From the NCBI GenBank assembly GCA_018466975.1, contig CM031554.1, positions 1-64,000 of the forward strand: 64,000 bases of DNA, given 5' to 3'. The notes under the pieces are model-generated. The model was not told the DNA's origin, searched no databases, and saw only the letters and a program-made list of their open reading frames with translations. The DNA is from Sparassis latifolia. Lineage: Eukaryota > Basidiomycota > Agaricomycetes > Polyporales > Sparassidaceae. A program made the position numbers and the translations under genes. Below are positions 9,274 through 21,698 of this stretch, piece after piece. Position 1 is the stretch's first letter, and the number at the start of each line of letters is the position of its first letter.

Positions 9274-11361
9274 ATGACGACGACGTCCGGCACATCTCGC
9301 TCCTCGTCGACGATGCAGTCTCTCCCGGCGGAACTCACCGAACTTATCCTCATCTTCGCCGCGCTCGGCGGTTTCCCGAGCGCCATCGCCGCCTTCGCCC
9401 AGACATGCCGCGCCTTCCGGGCACTGGTGTACCACCCCGCCGACCAGCACCTGTGGCGCGAAGTTTTCCTGACGACCTTCGACGATCCCCGCGCGGACAA
9501 CGACCGTTCATTCCACTGGGGCCCCGAATTCCGGCGGCGCGTGTGGACCGCGAACCACATCCAGCGGAGCTCGTCGGACAAGGCCGACCGAACGGCGGCG
9601 GCGGCGTGCGACGCGCAGGCGCTCGAGACGCTGCTGGCGGTGGTACACACCGCGACGCCGTGCCCACCCACGCTCGTCTTCTCCTGCGTCCCCGCTCCCG
9701 CGCGCACGCTCAGCTTCTCCCTCGACTTTATCAACGTCTCCTTCGCCGCCGCCGCCGAGCCCGCGTACCCCATCTTCCCGCCGCGCAGCAGTGTGGCGGG
9801 CAGTGGGAGCGCCGCTGCCTCGCTCAACATCCCGTGGGTCGAGGCCGTGCTCAAGCGGCACGCTCGTACCTGCTCTGAACATGAGCGTCGTGGCGCAGCA
9901 GAAACGCGCACGACGACTTGCGCGCATGCGGACACGCTCGTACCTGCTCTGAACATGAGCGTCGTGCGCAGCTACCTCGACGACTCGCGCGCATGCGCGC
10001 ACATGCGGCACTGGGGCCGCTTCCTCTCGACTGACGGGCCCCTTCCTCTCGACCGACGCACCCTCACGCCGCCGCTCGGGCGCGGGAGCGCACGACGAAC
10101 TGCTGGTGCCGATCCTCGCGCTCTTCGCTGATGCAGTGGCGGGAGGGAACGCAGAGGAGGAAGAGCAGCCGGCGCTGCCCGCGCTCGCGGACGACGAGAG
10201 CGTAGAGAGCGATTCTGACGGCGAAGAGAGCGGCGCGGATGGGATCGCAGAGGAGAATGGGTACGTCCCGCCCTTTGTCCCACCTCCTGCAGTGCCGCTG
10301 CCGTCAACGACGGAGCTGCGCCCCGATTGGGCGTATCTCGCAGCGGCGCGGATAGTCGTGGAGACGAACCTGCGGGAGGCGGTGGGCGCGGACGAGATCG
10401 CTGGTTTGTGCGCTCTGGATGGCCTGCGAAGGGGCAGCGCACCGAAGGATGTCGGTACCGAGAGAGATATGGGGACTTTATGGACCGGCGAGAAGGCGTA
10501 CCTGAAGGAGGAGTCGAAGAAGGGCTGGCAGAGGGAGAAGGACGGAAATGAAGACAAGGAGGAAGAGGAGCGACGAGTGGACGATTGGGACTGGGCCGGC
10601 GTCACTGGCGTATGGAGGTGAGTTCAAGTGAGTAAGCCGTTGCGTGCGGTGAGCTGACTGATCTCTCCTCGCAGGCGCTGCGTGTGCTGGATGGACTATC
10701 GTGACCTTATCAGTGAGCAGGGCCCCATGTTGTATACGAACGCAGCTGACTTTCTCACCGATCGCAGTGCACAACGTGAGTCCTCCCACACCGTCATTTT
10801 AACTCGGGTCCGCTGACGCCCACGCCCTCGCAGCTCTCCACCGAATTCAGCGACAACATCTCGGAGGCGGTGCGCATCGTGCCGATGCGGCTGCATGTAG
10901 CGTCGCGCTCGCCGTGCTTGGTGCCCGGGTACGCAGACCGCCCGACGCTGCACGTCGAGGGCGAGACGTCCGGGTCCTCGCCGAGCGGGCATGTGCGCCG
11001 CTTGCACGGCACGGTCGGCGTCGTCGCGGATGGGAGCGTGCGGTGGTGCCTAGTGAGTAGTTGGATCGAAGCACGGACGTCTTCGTCGATTCCCCAGTTT
11101 TCCCCTTCGCACTGTTGAGCGAGCTAATATTCGTACGCAGTACTCCACGGTGGACGGCGGCGACGCGGACGAGTGGGTGACCGAGGGTCTCCAGGTAGGC
11201 GGACTCAACTCAGCCATGGGCGTCCTGGGTATGTGGACGGGCGCGCAGCACGAGCGCATGGACCCGCTAGGTACATGTTCGGTATTTCGTGTGATGGTTA
11301 CGGCGCGCTGATAGATATTTGATTGTCCGCAGGGCCATTTTGGGCTTGGAAGGTTGGCTAG
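9274..11361 (+). CDS. F-box protein with internal tandem duplications and a frame break
   Basis: Translation from ATG 9274 shows an F-box (SLPAELTELILIFAALG, then TCRAFRALVYHPADQHLWREVF) at residues about 14-70. An acidic linker follows, then a conserved C-terminal module: WAGVTGVWR, RCVCWMDYRDLI, VHN, LSTEFSDNISEAVRIVPMRL, DRPTLHVEGETSG, RLHGTVGVVADGSVRW, GLNSAMGVLGMWTGAQHERMDPLG and PFWAWKVG, stop at 11359-11361. At least five short introns separate these blocks (about 10619-10674, 10711-10768, 10776-10832, 11050-11141 and 11271-11332). F-box proteins usually recruit substrates to SCF ubiquitin ligases; the target is unknown. The open frame changes near 10005-10050, where a 22-bp tandem duplication adds +1; removing one copy restores a single frame. 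A diverged 74-bp repeat precedes it at 9859-9966. It may be a recent pseudogene or contain a consensus error. Confidence 0.7.
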
Positions 11362-11379
11362 CGAGCCTCGCTAGCCAAC
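11353..11379 (+). repeat. Perfect 12-bp hairpin across the F-box stop codon
   Basis: Positions 11353-11364 (gttggctagcga) pair perfectly with 11368-11379 around a 3-nt loop (gcc). The stem extends by one G-T and one A-T pair. The stop codon tag (11359-11361) lies inside the left arm. In RNA this would form a strong stem-loop at the very end of the coding region, possibly affecting termination or 3' processing. Confidence 0.6.
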
Positions 11380-11715
11380 TTAGAGAGCCGGCTGTCTCGC
11401 TGACCATCTAGTTTTCGTTCTTTGTGTATTTCTTTCTGGTTTCCAGTGCATACGATCTAGCGACGCCATATCTGAATATTATTTCTTCGTAATCTACCTT
11501 TGTTGCCTGCCGAGGACTGATTCTACAATATATGTGGGTCTCTGAACCCCGGTTTCAACGAGGCAGAGACTCCAACTGAGAACTCTACACGTCCAAGGCC
11601 GACGAACGTAACTGCATTCGGGATTACGCAGAATATACGAACCCCGACCTGCCAATCGCCAAGATAGACCGACCGCTCGCGCGCCGGCGACCGAATCACC
11701 TCGCTGGCAATTCCA

Positions 11716-14437
11716 TCACTTATACCCCCGCCAATCTCCTCTCCCCGTTCCATACCGATCCTGGGGCAAAGGGCCAGGTGCTGAAGCCGGGCGTCCCTGC
11801 TGCTGGTGTATGTCCCGGCCATTCTGCGGCGGCGCCATAGGTCGCGACATCATGCGCGCCATGAGCGAGTCCCCAAGCCCGTCATAGCGGGCTGGAGGAG
11901 GCGGCGGCGGCGGGATAGATGGCGGAGGAGGCGGGAGCGTCGACGGCGGCGTCGGGTAGGGTAGCGTCGGCGAGTGGGAAGAGAACGGGAGCGACGGTGA
12001 GTGCATAGGTCGACTCGGCCCGACAAAATTCGTCGATGGGATCCGCAGGGCTGGGCCTGTGGGTGGTGGACGCGGGGAAGGCGCGGGTGGGGAATTGTCT
12101 TTGGCGTCTTTGATCGCTGAAAGGCGGTCGGACGATGGGCGGGTGGACGGAGGAGCAGTAGCCTGAGAGGGTGTGCGTCTTGGGCCAGAGGGTGTTGCGG
12201 ACTGGTAGTTCGCGGACGAGGGGCGTCTTGGGCCGGAGGGTGGTCGTGACGTAGAAGGCTCGGGCTTAGGCGGTAGCCACGGCTCGTGCGCCTGTGAGGC
12301 GGTGAGCTGTTGTGGTGCCGGGCGGCGGGGCGGGACATAATCCGCATCGTCATGGCCTTGTGCCCTCGCGGTCCGCTTGCGTTTAAGGTTGCTCAGCTTC
12401 CCAGCGGGCGGCTGGCCGCGGTCGGGCGCGAGCTTGGCAGGGTTGAGCTCCTTGATGAACGCGAGCAGTTGCTTCAGGACACGGGCATTCATGCGTATGT
12501 CCACCTCGTTCGCGCGAATCTCGCGGCGCATGGTCGCGATCGCCTCCGAGAGCTGCGCGAGCGTGAGCTTGTTCTTGTACACGAAGATGAGTAGGGTGAC
12601 GGCCATGAATTCGACGGGGGACACCTTCTTCACGCCCGTCAGCCGGAACGCTTTGTTGTATTGGGAGTCTCGCGCGAGGAGCACGAAGATATGGAACGTC
12701 GCGTGCGCCTGGTCGCAAAAGCGTTCTTCAAGCTCCGCCGGTTGCCGCAGCCATTTCTCGACCTGCGACAGCGAGGCCATGGTTGCGAGCGCAGGCCACT
12801 TGTTCATATTGTACACCGCAGATGCAAGGCCCCGGAAATCTCCCGCACGCGCAGTATCCCAGTCGAGCGTTTGAGCAAGTTCATCTACCACGTACTGGTC
12901 CTGCAGCTCGCGGATGAACGACGCCGTCGGGCTGCTAATTGCCTGCAGTTTCTCTGCTCGTAGCGCGGTGAGACGAAGCAATTAGGATGACGACTAGTAT
13001 AATGACCTGCCGGCGTTAGCGCCATTCCCATTTGCACTCGCTGTGAAAATTTCCGGTCAGCGATCCGCGAATACCGTCGGCATCAAATATGTTACCTGGA
13101 AGATCTCGCGCTCGTCGTCTTCCGTGAGGTCTTGATATTCCACGCAGACCTAACAAATCGTAGACTCAGCTCTGCACATGAATTTGCTCAGCAAGCACCA
13201 CACAATTTGCTTGTTAGAGAATATCTTCCTGTATCGTTCAGGAAGTAGTTTTCCCTTCGTTTTGCCGGTCTCCTTGAATACGAAGCGTTCGCTCGTAAAT
13301 CTGGAGGTGGTACGTCATCAAATTGCCAGCAATGTTAAGATAGTACGTACGCGTCTTTATCTATGGTGACGACAAGACGATAAGCAACACATCCGACACC
13401 AGGAGGAGAATACTCACACGGTATCTAGTAATTAGAGTGAGCTTCCAACCGTCAACTTGTACAGCAGCACTCACCAGGCCATCCATGAATCTTGATACCA
13501 TTTGGCACGTCAGTTCCTGCCCCTAGCATGAAAACCCAGACAACAGCGCACCTGTATATTGATGTCAAACGCTGTTTACCGTCAACGCATATTCGGCGTT
13601 CCGACCCATCATCGCCGTATTTGACCACTGAATGGATGTAAGGCACGCCACAGAGTTTCAGGGGCATATAACGCACCGAAAATGAGAGGAGGGATGTAGA
13701 AGTTGCGAAATATTGAGTCGATCAGGCCTTTCCAGCAGGCCCAACTATCAATCTTTGCCGTTCGAAAGTCAACAGAGGAGAACACGCACCTGTTTGTTTA
13801 GTGTCGTTCCAGACGACGCCTAAGATGATGGCAGTCAGTAGAGTGGAAGACTAATCGTGCATATATCCCCCATGCATCCGACGACGAAACAGCCAAGTTG
13901 GTTAAGGACAACATCTTAAGACTACACCAAGCCTCCTCAACCATGCTGCAATGTCGCCTCTTGAGGTGCCCTACATCACACATCGTGACGCAGGAACACC
14001 TTCCATGATCCAGCGAACCCTATCCGCACGCGTCGTCAATATCCAAGCCACCTGGATTTTGCATGCTCTGCATGGACGCTTTAACGAAGTTGGCCTCTAC
14101 GTGAGATCGCATAGGACGTGTCGAGGGATCCGGAAGACCTCAGATGATTCGAGAAGTGGTTCAACACTTGCCTCGCTGGTAGTCTGCGTTCAAGTCGATG
14201 TCACTGAGATGCAGCTGGTCTGTACAAGAGATGAGTATCTAGATAAGACGGCAGATACGATGACGGACCGTATAGGGCCTGTGTCGTGTATGTGGTCGTG
14301 CGGGGTACCTTCAGAGCACCTTTGATCTTGTACATATCCTTGCCGTCAGCGGTTTTGCCCTTCTTCCTTGAGGAGATTAAGGAAGAGAGTGGGATCTCCT
14401 CCTCGTCGATGTCCGTGAAGTCCGAGTCGGAAGACAT
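11716..14437 (-). CDS. DUF262 (GmrS-like) domain protein with proline-rich C-terminus
   Basis: The gene starts with MSSDSDFTDIDEEEIPLSSL (ATG at 14437) and can be spliced without breaks: KVPRTTTYTTQALY, DQLHLSDIDLNADYQRG, VVWNDTKQT, GLIDSIFRNFYIPPLIF, VVKYGDDGSERRICVDGKQR, FMDG, FVFKETGKTKGKLLPERYRK, VCVEYQDLTEDDEREIFQ, RVQMGMALTPAEKLQAI. The last exon (12.97-11.72 kb) is longest and ends in a Pro/Ser-rich tail with poly-Pro runs. YQR..VVW, FYIPP and DGKQRLTSI are hallmarks of DUF262, the ParB/Srx-fold NTPase half of the bacterial GmrSD type IV restriction enzyme. No DUF1524/HNH nuclease half is present, so it is GmrS-like only. The intron after YQR is unusually long (about 345 bp) and appears to use a GC donor. 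Its role in fungi is unknown to me. Confidence 0.8.
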
Positions 14438-15253
14438 GGTGAATGAGGGGCTTCAAGAGATTGTGGTGGTAGGAGGAAGGCGTAATGGGCGTCAACACTC
14501 CACAACGGCTTGGGTCTTGACTTCGACACCTCCTCTGTCTCTGGTGTTCTCGGCGCAATACCTTCTGGACTTGCGTATATTCGGAACGTCTACTGTAAGA
14601 TTAGATTGGTGGGGGTGTCTGCTCCGACTGCTTCAAGTCCTTTGCGAGTACCCGCAGTTACAGGGTACGCTCTGTCAAGAATGCCTCTGCCATCTCTATG
14701 CCTGGCCTAACGCAGCATCCCAACATAACGCAGTTAATTCCACTCGTATTCAGGCCATTCCTGCCAACGTTACACTGTAATTCAAAGATTCTCAAACTAC
14801 TTCATTATCTGCGCCGCAGACACTCAGCCGGAGTGTCTGCTGCACGAACCTGTTTGGGTGAGTATTTCTTAATCTTTCTGGACTCTTGTATATTATCCCA
14901 TGCGAATTGTCCGAATGCTTGCATGTGTGCGATGCATTTCGCCGAGAAGCTGTCTCGCCGCTTGGGTGGCGTCCATCGTCAGTGAGCAATATCCGCCCGC
15001 GCACACAAGGCAGCAAGCTCTCAGACACGCGTCCAAGAAGGTAAAAGTGTTGCGAGTTACCATGTTCTTCCGGCTTACGATGCGGTGTACGAAACAACGC
15101 GTTCTCGAGAGTTGGACGCCTGAGTATGACTTTGTGCATTCGGATAATACACAGGACCAGTTCTACTCTAAAACTATATCTGTAACTCACGAATGACTGG
15201 CGCGCTTCCGCCGATTTTCAGATTGATATCAGCCCTCGTACTTTTTCCACATC

Positions 15254-17683
15254 ATGAACGACGACGATTTCACGACGCCGGTCAACAGCCGGCAACGGTT
15301 CACCCCTTCCGTGCTACGCACACATGCTGGCAAGCGTGATTCCCTCGCCGCAGAGCTCGAACGCGGTGAGCCCTCTCCCCGCGTTAGTCCCAGCACGCTC
15401 ATCGCTCAAGCCAAGACCCGTCCGTGCCCCAGACCCCCAGCTTTCGTCCTCAAAGCGCCAGCAGCGCTCGCAGGCGTTCACGTCAACCATGGTGCACGCA
15501 TCGCTAGAGCGTCAGCTCCTCGCCGCGCAGACCGCCAAGACCGAGCTCGACACGAAGCTGCGCGAACGCGATGCGGTTGTCACACGCCTCCAGAGCGATT
15601 TGCGCTGGCTCTCTGAACGCGAAGCGGCCGAGAAAGAGGAGAAGGAAAAGGAACGCGCTGAGCGCACAGAGGAGAGGGTACGCCACCGTTTGTCCTACAC
15701 CCGAATATCACTTAATAAATTACGTCGTATGTGTCGCGTTCACTACAGACCAAGTACGAAAACGACCTGCGCACGCTCCGCAGCCAGTTGAGGGTGTTGC
15801 AGGAGCAGCACGAGGACCTCAAGTCTGCGCACGATGCCCTCGAGAGGAACACTGACCACACGATCGAGTCACAGAAGGCCGAGCTTGCAGCGCGTGCCAG
15901 GCGTAGTGCATTGCTTGAAACCGAGCTCGTGGAGGCGCATCGCGTCGCTGAGGAGCGTGCGCAGACGCTGGCTGGACTGCAAGCGCAGCTGGACGATCTT
16001 GCAGACGCACAGGACACCTCGATGCAGCACACGTCGGACGACGAGGATTGGACAGTCGTCCGTGCAGAGCTGCACCATCAGGCGGAGTACATGCGTACGC
16101 TCGAGGGCGCGAACTCGCGCATGAGCACGGAGCTCGCCGCCCTGCGAGAGCGTCAAGCCAGTGTCGAAGTGCTGAAGGAACAGAAGCGCGAGCTCGAGCG
16201 GAAAGTCAAGGATGCGGAGAACGTGCGTGAGAAGGTTGCGCGGCTCGAGGCCGAACTTGAGGCTGCTAGACGGGAAAGAGAAGAATGGTATGAATGTTTT
16301 TGTATCTGTGTTGCTCCGTACTTATTCTTGTGTTTCGTATAGGGCACAGGAGAACGCACAGCCTTCGACGCCGTCGAAGACGCCCGTATCTGTCACACAA
16401 AGTCTTACTAATCTTCGTTTGACCTACGCACGTTTGCTTGAAGAGCACGGCTCGAATCTCGCGCAGTTGCGGCGGCGCGAGCTTGAACTCTCCGACGCCG
16501 AACGGATCGCCGAAGAGACAAACTCTGCATTGGAAAACGCGGAGGCAGAGGTGCGCACGCTGCAGATGGAGCTGCAGCGTGCAGAGCACAATGCCGAGCT
16601 GACAGATCGTGAAGCGGCGTTCCTGCGGGCAATGGTCACGAGCTTCACTGCTGAAGAGGCTACGCAGGGTGGCGTTCACGTCGAAGAAGCGTTACCGAAT
16701 CGTGTACAGCACCTCGAGACGCTCGTGGCAGACTACAAGAAAACCATACAGTCGTTGACGAAGGAACTTCGGGAGCTCGGTGACGAGCCCGGCGGCGCGC
16801 ACGCTCGACATGAGCTACAGGACGAAGTTGAGCGCGAGAAGGCTGCCCGTGCTGAGGCCGAGAAAGGTACGGCTACACAGCGCGCCATTTAAGTATGACA
16901 CTGATATACAAAACTAGCTCAACGAGACGCCGAGGTGGCAAGCGAGAAGCATCTCGAGCAGATCGAGGAGCTGGAACAGAAGCTATTCGACCTAGGGGGC
17001 GAGATAGGCGCAGGCAGACACCTTCCGCCCGGCGTGCGCGTGCTCTCTCTGCGTGATAATCCCGCACAACAATGGCAAGACCTCAGTCAGGCTGCGATGG
17101 ACCGACTGAAAGGAGAGAACGAGGCGTTGCTAAAGCGACTCAAAGAGCTGGAGGCTAGCGGAGCCCGCAGTGGTCAATCCGGGGGAGAGGAACTCGTGCC
17201 ACGCGAGAGCTTGGAGGTAGCGAACAAGGAGAAGACGCGACTCGAGGACGAGCTCAGGGCAAAGGACAAGCGGCTTATGCGGCTGCAGCAGGTGCGGTTT
17301 TCCCGGCTCATGACCTCCCACATGGTGATCTCACTCTGCGTCGGACGCGTTTGCAGGTCTTTTCGGCAAAAAGCGCTGAGTTCCGCGAGGTGATCGCTTC
17401 GATCCTGGGTGTGAAGCTGGCGTTCTACCCGAACGGCCAGGTGCGCGTCACCTCGCAGTTCGATCTCAACGCCGCGTTCGTATTTCAGCCTACGGGTGCA
17501 GCAGGCGATGGCATGAAGATGCAGCTCATCGCGCAGGGCGATGGCGGTCCCGAGGATCTCCCGCAGCTGATGCACTATTGGGTCGAGAAGGAGCAGTGTA
17601 TCCCAGGTTTCTTGTCGAGCATAACACTGGAATGCTACGAGAAGAATAAGATGGCGAAGGAGGAGAGAGGGCAGCAGGTGTAG
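15254..17683 (+). CDS. MAD1: Spindle assembly checkpoint protein Mad1
   Basis: Six exons join in phase: 15254-15365, 15433-15677, 15749-16287, 16343-16866, 16918-17291 and 17357-17683, giving 706 residues, close to known Mad1 lengths (about 690-750). Residues about 60-490 are a long coiled coil starting with RQLLAAQTAKTELDTKL. RVLSLRDNP at about residues 513-521 matches the Mad2-interaction motif. The C-terminal globular domain reads VFSAKSAEFREVIASILG, PNGQVRVTSQF, LPQLMHYWVEKEQCIPGFL and SSITLECYEK. Mad1 sits at unattached kinetochores and nuclear pores and templates conversion of Mad2, which inhibits Cdc20-APC/C. No frame damage is visible. It lies downstream of and in opposite orientation to the DUF262 gene, with divergent starts 816 bp apart. 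Confidence 0.93.
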
Positions 17684-20600
17684 TGGCTGTCTTCCAGTCT
17701 TCACATCTCGTCCTTCACTTAAGCAGAAGGAGGATGTTAGCTACATACACAAATTGATTGGTACTGATTTTTGTTACGTGTTCATTACTGAGATATTCTC
17801 TGTTCGCTTCACAGAGAAACACTCATGTACTAATAGCCCGGGTCACTCACGAAGATCTGACCCGGTGCCATGTACATTTACTTTAACCTCTTACCGGGGA
17901 ACCGTGACTCGTCTTGCTGTACTTAGGTCGAGTGCAGAAGAGGTATGTATGGCTAAGCACATACTGAACATCACACTGATCAAATGTCGGCATGGTATTA
18001 CAAGGCAACCACGTCGGATTATGTACTCTGCCGTGCCCCCTTCCTCCAGCAAAGCCTTCGCTGCACCCTTCAAGTCTTTCAGGTCCAGCAGAACAGGCTT
18101 ATCACACCTTGCTGTACTTCTGTAATAGTTGGTTGAACTCTTTCCGCGTCTCCGTCTATGAAAGCCCATCAGCTGTAAGTGTTCTAGTACGACGGTCAAG
18201 GGCAAGATCATCGTCCACGGATCCTGGCCGCTTTTAAGGAGAAATACAGAAATAGAGGAGTCGGGCGCCGGAGTTAGCCGAGGTCATTGTGGCTATATAA
18301 TGAAGCTTGCCTTCGAGTACACTCGGTTCAGTGCACTTCTGGCGACACTAAGACCAACAGGCCGCAAGAGCCTTATACCGCCATATACCTCCGAAAACAT
18401 CGTCTGCAGCTGCGGCTTCGCATCCACCTCCGCGTGGCGGAATTGCCTTAAGCACTTCATCCTTGAAACGCGGCAGAAGTACCTTCTCCTTGTCCGCGCG
18501 TTCCACCAATCGTGCGCCTTGAAGACAGTCGAAAGCGCGAGATAGAATCGTCCAACCCCTTGCACTCAACTTCGTGTCGCTGGGTACGCAAACAACTCAT
18601 TCGAGAGGTGCCCGACACTGCGAAAGGTGAGTCAGTGATACGGAAGCGGGGTGATGGAAATCGCGCCAGCTGTTCACAGTCGTGTTATTGCCTTAACGTC
18701 ATCGCGCAGAGAGAGCCGAAACCCTGGGCTTGGTAAAGTGGATATACGCAAAGTCTGGAAACACCTCAGCCATCCAAGTCTAGGACAAGGCATACTTGAA
18801 TCTCGGTGCGAGGTCCTGAATTCGCATCGTCAGCGTGATGTCGACGCGCACACTGACGGTTGTACCATACTAGCTTGGAACTCGTGCGGCGGCTTGTTTG
18901 ACACAGAACCGATCGGACAGACACCCATTCGCGCCGTGCACTTCAACACCGTCGAACCTTGCATTATGGACCGCATTAGAGCAGCAATCACATACAACAA
19001 AACGTATTCCTTGATTTCTGTTAAACCCCAATATCAACGGGGAGTCCGGGATAATGAACATACCCTCCTCCGTCAAGGGACGCGGGGTATTCGGTTTTCA
19101 TTCAGCTGAACGGCCGATGCGGAGAGAACGGAAATCCCGGACCTCCTCTAGCACTGGAATGTTTGTTGCTCATTCTGGAGCCCAAAGTTGGATGCAGATG
19201 TACGAGACCTTCGCATGGACAGCATCGCATTCCTTTTCACCCGCATAAACCGGAGACTGTACGTCGGCAACAAAGCACAGTGCTTTCATATCCAGTACTC
19301 AAGGATTCACCTACAGAATTCTAGCCTGCCGTCTCTGGGCGTCCAAGGGTGACGATTGCTGAGAGCCTGAGAGCGACGCTGGGAGGAAGATGCGTCGGAG
19401 TCCAGCGCTTGTCACCGGTACTGTGTTCCACCATGGCCATCTAGTGGCCAAGCTTCTCAATCTGGGGTGTCAGTTGGGTATTTGCGAAGTTATCGTTCTT
19501 GATGGTGACTTGCCCTTGTTGCGCATCGTCTCACCGCCATCATTGTGGAAGCCTACCGCAGCTAGCTACAGGAGACGCATATGAGCGTGATGCTTGAAGC
19601 GGGAAGTGAATTGACGAACATTAATATTGTTGTCATTGGATATCGATGTGGAGCGCTCAGTGATCATGGTAAGTCATGCCCATGCTGGCCCATATAGGTC
19701 TCGTTGTCTGACATCTCCCCGACTACTCAACAGTACTTATTGTACTCCAATTCCGCATATCAACCATGGTGTAGGCCTGTGCTTCTTGCAACGAGGAATA
19801 CGACTTTCCTTCCTCGCGCTTCTCGTCCAAAGGATGCCCACCACGGTTCCCACATGCGGAAGGCGGCCTTCCCCTTTCGTCTACGCAGCTTTTGGTCATT
19901 GCCGCTCTGGGCTGAACTCGGGTTGTCCGCCCACTCTAATTACGCTCTGCGATATTTTTGCTGTTCTGCGGAATTGACGTTCTAAGCTTGCGGAATCATT
20001 CTAGACAGACCCAAACAATTTGCGCGCTGGTTTCGAAGTGACGAAGATCGATAGAAATGATGAAGCAGAGCACGCACAGGTGCGACGGCCGCATCTCTCA
20101 ATCACCAGTCCCGCTGCTTACGATGTGCAGAGCGGTATCGATATATCGATATATTGAACGTGTCATTCGCACTCCGTCCTTTCGTCCTAAATCCGACTGT
20201 GCAGGATATCTTTTCCTCTATCTCTAGCTCGAGGCTAGCGCTCTGTGCATTCAGAGTTTATCGGTGCCACCGGTGCGCATGGCCAGCTCGATATCTGTGG
20301 ACTCACAATAGGATATATGCGCCATCTGACGGTGGCAGTACCCTTTTGCACCAGTGAAGATGGACACTCGTCTGGCATGAGTTTGTCTATAGTAGCAGGC
20401 TGAAATGGGCGCGCGGACCCATGGACAGCACCTGGAGCACGACTGTCGGGAAACTGGCGGTACAGCGTTATCTCAGGTATGATCAACACTCGAGTCCGTT
20501 TCGAATAATTGATTGTTATCACGAGGAGGATTTGTGAGTCTTCAACTGTGATCTTATACATGCTACCGGAAGCTTGGCTTGTGGTCAACGCAGGCCAATG

Positions 20601-21186
20601 GCACTTGTGGAGCTGTCATCCTCTGCGCATGTTTTCTTTTTGTGTGTAGGCTGGTTGCGTCATCCGCCTGCTATCATATCTTTAGGATGGTAGCAGATAT
20701 TCTTACTACCCCACATCGTGTGCTGCGTGGAAGTACTTAATGTGACGTCGGCGGTGGCGGTGGCTCGATCTCGATATGCTTCCGTGACGATCTGCACGAT
20801 CCCGCACTTCATGAAGTACGTTGCATTGTTTCTATAACTGCACATCTGCATCCTTCGAGCACGACGAGGTGACACTTTAGATACAGCGGATTCGCTGCTC
20901 TCTGCGGCTTCCATCTTCATTCACGGATTCGACATTCACTATCGCTTGAGTTTCTGCCTTGTGTTCCCACCTCTTCTTGATCTGCGTGCCTGCTTGGTCC
21001 TCATAATTACTATACTGCTGCATTGGTTGGCGGCGACGACGCATCCCAATTTAGCCCAGCCAGTCAGTCACGCGCGAGATGGGCTTGCATCGATCCCTCG
21101 TCTGTGGCCTCAATAATATTGTTCCATCTGAGTCCTCGAAGTGATCGTCTTACTCCTCTTGTACCGTTATTGTACACTGCGACATC
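17684..21186. other. Gene-poor stretch with one possible minus-strand remnant
   Basis: No complete gene can be supported over 3.5 kb. An 8-bp perfect inverted repeat (ccgggtca/tgacccgg, 12-nt loop) lies at 17838-17865 downstream of MAD1. Minus-strand pieces between about 19250 and 18340 look partly protein-like (FIIPDSPLILGFNRNQGI, VRVDITLTMRIQDLAPRF, DKEKVLLPRFKDEVLKAI), but stops separate them and no family is recognised. A short atcgatat repeat palindrome occurs at about 20132-20152. The rest shows nothing notable. Confidence 0.5.
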
Positions 21187-21597
21187 ATGAGCGATCGAGA
21201 ATCGAAGATCTCGACAACATCTTCTGATGCCCCCAGCGATGTTTCAGAGGGGGAAATTCAGGCGAATTGGAGCCAAAGGCCGCACGATGTAAGTTTTGCT
21301 ACAATGTATTATACAACCCAGTAAATTTTGCTGTAGGGTCAAGTTGAGGTAGTTCGTGGTCCGTATAAAGGGCGGAAGGGTGTCGTTATAAGACGGAAAT
21401 CAACTCTTGCCGTGCGTTACTCTTGCTTCCAGAGTCAACCTTGTTCAGAGCTATGCACTTAGGGAAATCACATATCATCGTGGCGCTACATGGTCAAATT
21501 GAATGCCACATATGATGAACATGGCGTCGTTGTTGTTCAAGAGGAGGATCAGGTGGTGTTTTTGCATGTCTATCTCAAGCCTCGTTCGCGAGCTTAG
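21187..21597 (+). CDS. Small KOW-motif protein, 103 residues
   Basis: Three exons join with all junctions in phase 0: 21187-21288 (MSDRESKISTTSSDAPSDVS..., acidic/Ser-rich), 21337-21411 and 21463-21597. Exon 2 carries GQVEVVRGPYKGRKGVVIRR, a KOW motif as in Spt5, Kin17 and some ribosomal proteins; it binds RNA or nascent transcript complexes. Exon 3 reads YMVKLNATYDEHGVVVVQEE and ends PRSRA before TAG. Donors (gtaagt, gtgcgt) and acceptors (gtag, ttag) are normal. It is far shorter than Spt5, so it is either a stand-alone KOW protein or the surviving piece of a larger gene. Its head-to-head or paralogous partners are not in the window; the next gene is convergent. Confidence 0.5.
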
Positions 21598-21698
21598 CTT
21601 GAAACAGCTGGTAATGAATGATCATGGAGCTGGTTGCTGAGTTAGTGCCACTAGCATGACATGACAGCTGGCAGGATGCCTAGGAAATACTACACTCG

